Positions 1 to 4,473 of a DNA stretch of 5,261 nucleotides are shown piece by piece. Every line of letters begins with the position of its first letter. The first letter of the stretch is position 1. The position numbers and the translations under genes were made by a program. The DNA is from Candidatus Methanoplasma sp. (GTDB taxonomy: Archaea > Thermoplasmatota > Thermoplasmata > Methanomassiliicoccales > Methanomethylophilaceae): NCBI GenBank assembly GCA_031254265.1, contig JAIRUV010000136.1, positions 1 to 5,261 of the forward strand. Direction: 5' to 3'. The notes under the pieces were generated by a model that was not told the DNA's origin, did not search any database, and saw nothing but the letters and a program-made list of their open reading frames with translations.

Positions 1-506
1 ATTTCAACCTGGGCGTGCTCGCTGGATATATGCTGTGGATGGACGACGAGACATGCAGAAAATACGATATGATCAATCTCCACCCTGCGCTGCCGGACGG
101 CCCCAAAGGGACCTGGGAAGAAGTGATATGGGAACTTATAAGAAAAAAAGCAACGGAACATGGAATAATGATCCACATCTGCACAGAAGAATGGGACGGG
201 GGCGACGCTCTCACCTATTGCCGGTTCCCGATCAGGGGCAAGGCGTTCGACAGACTCTGGAAGGACCTTGAGAAAAAGGCGGCCGCCACGTCATTGGAGG
301 ATGTGATCAAGAACGAAGGAACAGAAGAGCCCCTTTTCAGAAGGATCAGGGACGAAGGGGCAAAACGCGAACTTCCTTTGATCGTGTCCACGATAGGACT
401 GTTCGCCTCTGGCGAAGTACGGATAGAGGACAAGAAGCTGGTGGCGGACGGCAGCGTTCTTGAAAGACCGTATGATGCGACCTCCGAGGTCGAAAGATCG
501 CTTTGA
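1..506 (+). CDS. PurN-like formyltransferase, 5' end outside the window
   Basis: This is the C-terminal 167 residues or so of a protein of the formyl_transferase fold, the family of glycinamide ribonucleotide transformylase (PurN), which moves a formyl group from 10-formyl-tetrahydrofolate in cytosolic purine synthesis. The frame is open to the window edge, reading F-N-L-G before the first GTG (15), and these residues look like the end of a conserved core strand (LGVLAGYM), so the true start lies upstream. Counting from the codon at 3, the family triad is visible: N25 and H27 in NLHP, and D65 in WDGGD. Their spacing (40 and 38) is close to E. coli PurN N106/H108/D144 as I remember it. The tail after about residue 100 is not recognisable. 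The HAD gene follows after 9 bases, suggesting co-transcription. Fmt is unlikely because archaea do not formylate initiator Met-tRNA. The exact substrate is inferred, so no symbol is given. Confidence 0.8.
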   Translation, partial: FNLGVLAGYMLWMDDETCRKYDMINLHPALPDGPKGTWEEVIWELIRKKATEHGIMIHICTEEWDGGDALTYCRFPIRGKAFDRLWKDLEKKAAATSLEDVIKNEGTEEPLFRRIRDEGAKRELPLIVSTIGLFASGEVRIEDKKLVADGSVLERPYDATSEVERSL

Positions 507-515
507 AGGTATACG

Positions 516-1622
516 ATGAACGAGTACGACCCACTTGCAGAGATAGGCCTTATGCACGATAAACAGCTTGTCTGCAGCTGCAGAGGTTTCCTCCAGCTGA
601 ACAACAGCTCCAGGGACCTGTGCCAGCGGTTCATTCCCAAGGGGGACGCGTTCTACGACCTGATATCCCGTTATGATGATATGGTGGCCTATGTGCTGAA
701 CAGGTCTGACGGTCGTTCCGGGAACACCGTGAGGTTCATAGCACCTTTCCTGAAGGCGTTCGGCATTACCGATTATGCAGCAATGGAACACTGCAGGAAC
801 ACCCTGAACATCATGCCTGAGGCGAAGAGGGTCATGAAACACCTGACAGACACTTTGCCAACATTCATCACAACGTCCTCCTACGAGCACAACGTCATGA
901 ACCTCCGCGACCAGCTGGACATCCCGAGCACGGTGGTGGACTGTACCGACCTGTCCTTTGATGATAATCTGATCAGCAGGCATGAAGCAAAGGCCGTACG
1001 GGAAATGGCGGGCAGGATAACCGGTCTGAGGGTGCCCAGGCACGAATACAAGCTGAATGTGCCGGTAAAGCTCAAGCAGGACGAGATCGAGATGATAAAG
1101 ACTCTGGACGAGATCTTCAATGACAAGATCAGGGAGCTTTCGGCATCAGAGATCATGAGGAACATGCGGGCGGTAGGAGCCAACGAGAAGGCGTATTTCC
1201 TTATCGACCTGAAAAAAAGGACGCAGATCGAATTCGAAGGCACTGCGTTCATCGGAGGGGACATAACTGACATCTATGCTCTTGAAACGGTATGCGACAG
1301 AGGCGGCCTCGCTCTGTCCTTCAACGGCTGCGACTTCGCTGTCCGGAAGTCGAATGTCGCCGTGATGTCAAGGGACTGCACCGCAGCGGCGGTGCTGGTG
1401 CAGGAATTCTATAACGAAGGGATAGAAGCGGTCTTCGACCTTGTGGAGAACTGGAACAGGGAGACGCTGAAAAAGAAGGACTTCCCGGACCCGTATCTCA
1501 TGTCTGCTATGCTGGAATCCAATCCGAAGAAGCTGCCGGAGGTCCATATCGTGAACAGGGACAATGCTGAGGAGATAGCACAGAAGAGCGAAGCCTACCG
1601 CAAAAAGATCCTCAGGCAATGA
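516..1622 (+). CDS. EhaR-like HAD-fold protein with substituted catalytic acids
   Basis: The protein has 368 residues and resembles the archaeal HAD-superfamily proteins annotated in methanogens as energy-converting hydrogenase A subunit R (EhaR). The recognisable stretches are FIPKGDAFYDLISRYDD, FLKAFGIT, ITTSSYE (about residues 118-124) and GGLALSFNG. HAD enzymes use two Asp/Glu in motif I (DxD/DxE). By a gap-free alignment from memory to the usual ISDCEGP, this protein has C20-S21-C22-R23-G24, so both acids are missing. The motif III lysine (K225 in NEKA) remains. Motif IV reads GGDITD (247-252) where GDSITD is expected, with D252 kept. It is therefore probably not a normal phosphatase and may be a binding or structural relative. 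No hydrogenase genes lie beside it here. The ATG at 516 is preceded by GAAGGT (505-510), which overlaps the upstream stop, with a 5-base spacer. M13 is an alternative start. Family call moderately sure; function unknown. Confidence 0.75.
   Translation: MNEYDPLAEIGLMHDKQLVCSCRGFLQLNNSSRDLCQRFIPKGDAFYDLISRYDDMVAYVLNRSDGRSGNTVRFIAPFLKAFGITDYAAMEHCRNTLNIMPEAKRVMKHLTDTLPTFITTSSYEHNVMNLRDQLDIPSTVVDCTDLSFDDNLISRHEAKAVREMAGRITGLRVPRHEYKLNVPVKLKQDEIEMIKTLDEIFNDKIRELSASEIMRNMRAVGANEKAYFLIDLKKRTQIEFEGTAFIGGDITDIYALETVCDRGGLALSFNGCDFAVRKSNVAVMSRDCTAAAVLVQEFYNEGIEAVFDLVENWNRETLKKKDFPDPYLMSAMLESNPKKLPEVHIVNRDNAEEIAQKSEAYRKKILRQ
1602..1606 (-). terminator. Possible oligo-T terminator of tRNA-Glu, inside the HAD gene
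   Basis: Read on the minus strand this is TTTTT, about 22 bases past the encoded CCA. Archaeal RNA polymerase commonly stops at short T runs, so this is the nearest candidate end for the tRNA precursor. It lies inside the last codons of the convergent HAD gene (Lys-Lys AAA AAG). Five T is a weak terminator and there is no experimental support. Confidence 0.35.
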
Positions 1623-1627
1623 GAGTA

Positions 1628-1703
1628 TGGTGCTCTGGCCGGGATTCGAACCCGGGTGTCGGCCTCGAAAGGGCCGAATGATTGGCCGCTACACTACCAG
1701 AGC
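1628..1703 (-). tRNA. tRNA-Glu (anticodon UUC)
   Basis: Read on the minus strand from 1703, the sequence folds as a full cloverleaf without an intron. The 7-bp acceptor GCTCTGG pairs with CCAGAGC, and U8-A9 follow. The anticodon stem CGGCC/GGCCG carries loop CTTTCGA with anticodon TTC (1669-1667). The T stem CCGGG/CCCGG holds loop TTCGAAT. The discriminator is A (1631) and CCA is encoded (1630-1628). The sequence resembles archaeal tRNA-Glu throughout. The T-loop carries U54 and U55, the positions archaeal Pus10 modifies, and a pus10 gene lies at the end of this window. The anticodon is not of the GUN class, so it is not a queuosine target. Its 3' end faces the 3' end of the HAD gene, with 5 bases between. 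Confidence 0.97.
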
Positions 1704-1727
1704 TTACGGCGCTCATAATTGAAATGG

Positions 1728-1735
1728 TTAAAATA
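1728..1735 (-). promoter_or_regulatory. TATA-like box for tRNA-Glu
   Basis: On the minus strand the sequence is TATTTTAA, preceded by an A-rich stretch that could serve as BRE. Its centre is about 28 bases upstream of the mature tRNA 5' end (1703). This puts the expected start site, about 26 bases from the box centre, only 2-3 bases before the tRNA, as is usual for archaeal tRNA genes. Confidence 0.5.
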
Positions 1736-1736
1736 G

Positions 1737-1742
1737 TTTTTT
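1737..1742 (+). terminator. Possible T6 terminator of the formyltransferase-HAD transcript
   Basis: This TTTTTT run is the first plus-strand T tract of six or more after the HAD stop at 1622. Termination here would make a 3' UTR running antisense through the whole tRNA-Glu gene. The same A/T-rich patch also holds the tRNA promoter on the other strand, so the run may simply be part of promoter sequence. Confidence 0.3.
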
Positions 1743-1753
1743 ATAGATTTACG

Positions 1754-1759
1754 TATAAA
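1754..1759 (+). promoter_or_regulatory. TATA box for the QueG-like gene
   Basis: TATAAA in an A/T-rich context, centred near 1756. An archaeal start site would be expected around 1781-1784, giving a leader of about 60 bases before the ATG at 1841. A second candidate, TTTATAG near 1740-1746, would place the start site near 1768. The predicted start from TATAAA falls in the middle of the inverted repeat at 1773-1787. Confidence 0.45.
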
Positions 1760-1772
1760 CATGTCTTTAACG

Positions 1773-1787
1773 CACAGGACACCTGTG
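1773..1787 (+). promoter_or_regulatory. Perfect inverted repeat over the predicted start site (candidate operator)
   Basis: CACAGG-ACA-CCTGTG is a perfect 6-bp inverted repeat with a 3-base centre. It sits 13 bases after the TATAAA box, on the predicted transcription start, where archaeal repressors often bind. It could instead form a small RNA hairpin if transcription begins upstream of it. The regulator is unknown. Confidence 0.4.
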
Positions 1788-1796
1788 AAACGATTG

Positions 1797-1803
1797 TTTT
1801 TTT
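1797..1803 (+). promoter_or_regulatory. T7 tract in the leader of the QueG-like gene
   Basis: Seven consecutive T lie 37 bases before the ATG at 1841 and inside the predicted transcript. Since archaeal termination relies on T tracts, this run could cause premature stopping and so act as an attenuator. It lies between the inverted repeats at 1773-1787 and 1806-1819. No known riboswitch class was recognised in the leader. Confidence 0.3.
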
Positions 1804-1805
1804 CA

Positions 1806-1819
1806 ACGGCTGACGCCGT
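1806..1819 (+). repeat. Small hairpin in the leader of the QueG-like gene
   Basis: ACGGC-TGAC-GCCGT is a perfect 5-bp stem with a 4-base loop. It is G/C-rich in an otherwise A/T-rich region and ends 11 bases before the Shine-Dalgarno at 1831. It may shape ribosome access to the start, but a stem this short can also arise by chance. Confidence 0.3.
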
Positions 1820-1830
1820 AAACTGCAATA

Positions 1831-1835
1831 GGTGA
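1831..1835 (+). promoter_or_regulatory. Shine-Dalgarno deciding the start at ATG 1841
   Basis: GGTGA matches the archaeal consensus GGAGGTGAT and lies 5 bases before ATG 1841. An in-frame GTG at 1832 would give a protein three residues longer, but it lies inside this site and so is very unlikely to be the start. Confidence 0.7.
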
Positions 1836-1840
1836 GGAAG

Positions 1841-2635
1841 ATGAGTATTGAAAATGAGATAAGGAAGGTCTCTGAGGAGAACGGATTCCAACTGTTCGGA
1901 GTGGCTGACATCTCCAAGCTGGAAAAAATCGGTTTCCCGGATGGAAGAGGGTTGGAAAAACCCTCTGAGTTCATGAAAAGAGCGAAGATAGAGGATGCCA
2001 GGTCGATCATCGTACTCGGAATGGTGATCTGGGACGAAGGCATGAATACAGCCGTCAACGCTTCCGGAGGGGATTTCAGCGGCGGAGGGGCGGAATACTA
2101 CAATCTTTACTACGAAACATTGGAGACAAGGGGATGGAGGATAAGCGAATGGATCCAGAGGGAGAAAGGGTTCAGGACCGTCCCCGCACCCACTGTGCAC
2201 CTGAAACTGGCTGCGAGCCTTGCCGGCCTGGGATTCATAGGCCACAACACCCAAGTGATCACTCCCGAATACGGGCCCAGGGTCCGATGGATAGGATTGT
2301 TCACCACCGCTGACCTGAAAAAAGGAAAACCGTTCGAGAGGGACCTCTGCGCAGAGCAGCCGCTCTGTAAGAAGGAGTCCCTCTGCGTGAAGGGCTGCCC
2401 GTACCGCGCGCTGATCCCGGGGCCTTCGCAGGGTGTCGAGCCGGGTAAAAAACTGGACTATGACAGCTGCGTGGTAGCGCACGAGTTCGACCCGGTCCCC
2501 GACAAGAAGTGGGAGAAGTACATACGGAGGATCACCGAGCGCGGGTTCATGGAATGTACGATATGCAACCTCGTGTGTCCGTACGGGAAGGCTGTGGAGG
2601 AGGATATCATCCCGGCCAAGAGCGGCAGGCGCTGA
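1841..2635 (+). CDS. QueG-like two-[4Fe-4S] protein (epoxyqueuosine reductase/corrinoid reductase family)
   Basis: The protein has 264 residues and is soluble, with no signal or membrane segment. Residues 1-165 resemble the cobalamin-binding region of epoxyqueuosine reductase, including the GFIGHNTQVI stretch that matches the GWIGKHTNLI type. The C-terminal part is a ferredoxin-like domain. C170, C176, C182 and C186-P form a first cluster motif with wider spacing (x5, x5, x3) than the usual x2, x2, x3. C210 aligns with the Cys of QueG's RCISY, and C239-x2-C242-x3-C246-P forms the second motif. Eight cysteines are enough for two [4Fe-4S] clusters. Archaea make archaeosine rather than queuosine, so the queuosine reaction is unlikely. 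A reductase that activates or uses a corrinoid, broadly like RamA or reductive dehalogenase relatives, is my inference. The protein ends soon after the second motif, without the HEAT-like C-terminus of long QueG proteins. It is transcribed alone, with a repeat-rich leader. Confidence 0.85.
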   Translation: MSIENEIRKVSEENGFQLFGVADISKLEKIGFPDGRGLEKPSEFMKRAKIEDARSIIVLGMVIWDEGMNTAVNASGGDFSGGGAEYYNLYYETLETRGWRISEWIQREKGFRTVPAPTVHLKLAASLAGLGFIGHNTQVITPEYGPRVRWIGLFTTADLKKGKPFERDLCAEQPLCKKESLCVKGCPYRALIPGPSQGVEPGKKLDYDSCVVAHEFDPVPDKKWEKYIRRITERGFMECTICNLVCPYGKAVEEDIIPAKSGRR

Positions 2636-2640
2636 CCTTC

Positions 2641-2656
2641 CGTCAGATGGCTGACG
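2641..2656 (+). repeat. Inverted repeat just after the QueG-like gene
   Basis: CGTCAG-ATGG-CTGACG is a perfect 6-bp stem with a 4-base loop, starting 5 bases after the stop codon. No T tract follows, so it is not a classical intrinsic terminator. It may protect the 3' end of the mRNA. Confidence 0.4.
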
Positions 2657-2678
2657 CTGTGCAAGGAACAAACGCGAA

Positions 2679-2714
2679 GATCTGAACGGGATGAGCCTGC
2701 GCATCCCTCAGATC
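2679..2714 (+). repeat. 36-base hairpin between the QueG-like gene and aIF1A
   Basis: The outer arms GATCTGA (2679-2685) and TCAGATC (2708-2714) pair perfectly. Inside them GGGATG (2688-2693) pairs with CATCCC (2702-2707). That makes 13 bp in total, with a 2-base bulge (AC, 2686-2687) and an 8-base loop (2694-2701). This is far longer than expected by chance in a 140-base gap. No T tract follows on either strand nearby. Its position ends just before the aIF1A promoter. It may be a 3'-end structure of the QueG-like transcript, a protein-binding site, or part of a small RNA. Confidence 0.55.
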
Positions 2715-2732
2715 ACAGATTATAGGATAACC

Positions 2733-2740
2733 TTTAAAAG
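2733..2740 (+). promoter_or_regulatory. TATA box for the aIF1A-rio1-KH-pus10 operon
   Basis: TTTAAAAG centred near 2736 predicts a start site around 2762, giving a leader of roughly 14 bases that still contains the Shine-Dalgarno at 2764-2769. ATTATAGG at 2719-2726 is a second possible box. No other promoter-like sequence was seen before the later genes of the run. Confidence 0.5.
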
Positions 2741-2763
2741 AGATTAATGTTACATGCCTGCAC

Positions 2764-2769
2764 GGAGGT
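2764..2769 (+). promoter_or_regulatory. Strong Shine-Dalgarno of aIF1A
   Basis: GGAGGT is a full core match to the archaeal anti-Shine-Dalgarno, with a 6-base spacer to ATG 2776. It fixes that ATG as the start and serves as a reference spacing for the other genes here. Confidence 0.8.
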
Positions 2770-2775
2770 CATCAA

Positions 2776-3108
2776 ATGACGACAGTGGAACAACCGTTAG
2801 AGAGCACAGAGGAGGATGTATCGCGCGTACGTATGCCGAATATAAAAGAAGGCGAGATGTTCGGGATAGCCGACCAGCTGCTCGGCGCATCAAAGATCAA
2901 GGTTATGTGCGAGGACGGCGTATCCAGAGTGGGCCGTATCCCGGGGAAGATCAAAAAAAGGATGTGGATACGCGAAGGGGACCTCCTTGTCGTTTCCCTG
3001 TGGGATTTCCAACCAGATAAGTGCGATGTGAGGTTCAGATATACAAGGACCCAGGCTGTGAACCTCAGCAAGAAGGGCAAAGTGCCGAAGAACCTGGATA
3101 TTTTTTGA
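2776..3108 (+). CDS. eif1A: Translation initiation factor aIF1A
   Basis: The protein has 110 residues, the normal length for archaeal aIF1A, the counterpart of eukaryotic eIF1A and bacterial IF1. It binds the A site of the small ribosomal subunit and helps place the initiator tRNA. Residues 1-16 are an acidic, probably flexible N-terminal tail. Residues 17-95 carry the family core: RVRMPN, EGEMFGIADQLLGASKIKV, CEDGVSRVGRIPGK, KKRMWIREGDLLVV and WDFQ, which together make the OB (S1/IF1-type) fold with basic RNA-binding surfaces. The C-terminus is lysine-rich. It leads a run whose next members are small-subunit maturation factors, and it has its own TATA box and a strong Shine-Dalgarno. Its last codons contain a T6 run. 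The identification is secure. Confidence 0.97.
   Translation: MTTVEQPLESTEEDVSRVRMPNIKEGEMFGIADQLLGASKIKVMCEDGVSRVGRIPGKIKKRMWIREGDLLVVSLWDFQPDKCDVRFRYTRTQAVNLSKKGKVPKNLDIF
3101..3106 (+). terminator. T6 run in the last codons of aIF1A
   Basis: Six T form the Ile-Phe-stop end of the aIF1A gene. In archaea such a run can cause partial termination, which would let the abundant initiation factor be made in excess over Rio1 and the later genes. Coding constraint alone may also explain it. Confidence 0.25.
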
Positions 3109-3110
3109 AA

Positions 3111-3118
3111 AGGTGGTG
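3111..3118 (+). promoter_or_regulatory. Shine-Dalgarno with no ATG/GTG/TTG in the rio1 frame at the right distance
   Basis: AGGTGGTG begins 2 bases after the aIF1A stop. Six bases after it, at 3125, the rio1 frame offers CTG, directly behind an in-frame TGA (3122-3124). The annotated-style start, GTG 3167, has its own weaker GGAG (3157-3160) with a 6-base spacer. The strong site argues for CUG initiation at 3125. Confidence 0.5.
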
Positions 3119-3166
3119 TTCTGACTGCCTTCCTACGATGAGAAATACTCCTATCTGGAGAAGCGC

Positions 3167-3922
3167 GTGGACGCTCTTAAGACCAACAAGACCGGTGACG
3201 AGAGGCAGACCGACGGGGAAGTGTTCGACAGGAAGACCCTGATGACAATATACGAGTTCATGAAGGGCGGCCACATTGATACCGTACAGTATCCCGTTTC
3301 CACGGGGAAGGAGGGCAATGTCTTCTTTGCGACGGACGGGGACGGTGGCCCGATAGCGATCAAGATCTTCAGGACCTCCACAGCAACCTTCAAAAGGGTC
3401 GCCAAATACATCGAGGGCGACCCGAGGTTCAAAGGCGTGGCTGGAAACAGATGGAAGCTCATCTATGCATGGGTGAACAAGGAGTACAGGAACCTCCAGA
3501 GGTATGCGGAAGCGGGACTGCCGGTCCCCGAGCCGTTCGCCTTCGACCAGAACTGCCTCCTGATGGAGTATATCGGGGATGAGACCCGCCCTGCCCCCCA
3601 ACTGAAAGATGTGGAGCTTGACGATCCGACCGAGATGTACGACGAGGTGCTGTCCTTCATAATAGACGGGTGGAAGGATGCCCATCTGGTACACGGGGAC
3701 CTTAGCGAATACAACGTGCTTGTCTGGGAAGGACAGCCTATTATGATAGACTGCGGACAGGCCATGACCAGTGACTTTTTCAATGCAAAGGACCTGCTTA
3801 TAAGGGATATCACGAACATCAACCGCTTCTTCAGGAACAGAGGGGCAGATATCATAGAATTGGAGAAAGTAGTCGAAGAGACGATCAACGGAACGGATGA
3901 CGACGGAGAGGAAGAGGAATGA
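3167..3922 (+). CDS. rio1: RIO1-family atypical serine/threonine kinase
   Basis: RIO kinases are ancient protein kinases/ATPases acting in late maturation of the small ribosomal subunit. From GTG 3167 the protein has 251 residues. It shows the RIO1 signature STGKEGNVF (45-53, the nucleotide loop), the ATP-binding lysine K66 in AIKIF, the catalytic loop HGDLSEYNVL with D178 and N183, and the metal-binding D195 in MIDCGQA, where ordinary kinases have DFG. All catalytic residues are present, and the tail is very acidic (DDDGEEEE). The start is uncertain. The frame stays open for 14 more codons up to CTG 3125, encoding PSYDEKYSYLEKR, which continues the helical N-terminus typical of archaeal Rio1 and has a better Shine-Dalgarno. 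I give the first standard start codon but think 3125 may be the true one. The stop overlaps the next gene by four bases. Confidence 0.95.
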   Translation: MDALKTNKTGDERQTDGEVFDRKTLMTIYEFMKGGHIDTVQYPVSTGKEGNVFFATDGDGGPIAIKIFRTSTATFKRVAKYIEGDPRFKGVAGNRWKLIYAWVNKEYRNLQRYAEAGLPVPEPFAFDQNCLLMEYIGDETRPAPQLKDVELDDPTEMYDEVLSFIIDGWKDAHLVHGDLSEYNVLVWEGQPIMIDCGQAMTSDFFNAKDLLIRDITNINRFFRNRGADIIELEKVVEETINGTDDDGEEEE

Positions 3923-4464
3923 GGTCCGTGAGGATACCAAGCGACCGCGTCGGTACGCTTATCGGAAAGAACGGCGAGACGAAAAAGATGATCGAGAAAA
4001 TGTCCGGTATAAGGCTGGACATCGATGCCGAAGGAGGGATCCTGTTCAATGAGGAAGCGAAAGGCACGGACCCCCTTATGGCGCTCAAGATCATGGATGT
4101 CCTGAAAGCGATAGGGAGAGGCTTCAATCCTGACAGGGCGCTGAGGCTCTTCGAGGATGACGAATACTTTGAAGCGATAGACCTGAAAGAAGTGGCAGGA
4201 GACAGGCCCAACCAGCTCGGAAGGGTCAGGGGCAGGCTGATAGGCACGGGCGGCAAGACCCGGAGGATAATAGAGGAGCTGACCGGATGCTATATGTCCG
4301 TATACGGGAACACCGTATCGCTGATCGGGAACTCCGTCAGCCTTCCTGTGGCTAAACATGCGGTGGAACTCATCCTGAACGGGAGCGAACATGCCACTGT
4401 GTACCATTATCTTGAAGGCCAGCGCCCGAGGCTCAGGATCGCCGAGATGGGATTTGACCTGTGA
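3919..4464 (+). CDS. Two-KH-domain RNA-binding protein (archaeal Dim2/Pno1-Krr1 type)
   Basis: The protein has 181 residues. The first KH domain begins at once (VRIPSDRVGTLIGKNGETKKMIE) with a GxxG loop G16-K17-N18-G19. The second KH domain has RLIGTGGKTRRIIEELTG with GxxG G109-T110-G111-G112, followed by MSVYGNTVSLIGN, the pattern of the Dim2/Pno1 and Krr1 family. Family members bind the 3' end region of small-subunit rRNA during maturation. The ATG overlaps the rio1 stop (ATGA, 3919-3922), so translation is probably coupled. A purine-rich GGAAGAGGA inside the end of rio1 may act as Shine-Dalgarno. Its place beside rio1 and aIF1A fits small-subunit biogenesis. Family identity is firm; the exact role is inferred. 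Confidence 0.93.
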   Translation: MRSVRIPSDRVGTLIGKNGETKKMIEKMSGIRLDIDAEGGILFNEEAKGTDPLMALKIMDVLKAIGRGFNPDRALRLFEDDEYFEAIDLKEVAGDRPNQLGRVRGRLIGTGGKTRRIIEELTGCYMSVYGNTVSLIGNSVSLPVAKHAVELILNGSEHATVYHYLEGQRPRLRIAEMGFDL

Positions 4465-4473
4465 GTTGTTCCC

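Noticed and set aside
15..17. GTG as start of the formyltransferase
   Set aside because: The frame is open to the window edge and the residues before GTG belong to a conserved strand, while the substrate-binding N-terminus would be missing.
1832..1834. GTG as start of the QueG-like gene
   Set aside because: It lies inside the Shine-Dalgarno GGTGA that serves ATG 1841.
1808..2657. Nine-base sequence GGCTGACGC on both sides of the QueG-like gene
   Set aside because: Pairs of identical 9-mers are expected many times by chance in 5 kb, so this is not evidence of a mobile unit.
1694..2704. Long minus-strand open frame opposite the QueG-like gene
   Set aside because: It is a shadow. The plus strand here encodes a protein with clear cysteine-cluster motifs, and the antisense product shows no recognisable family and spans intergenic DNA as well.
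3065..4407. Two long minus-strand open frames opposite rio1 and the KH gene
   Set aside because: Long antisense frames are expected opposite genes with this codon use. The plus-strand products are unmistakable kinase and KH proteins.
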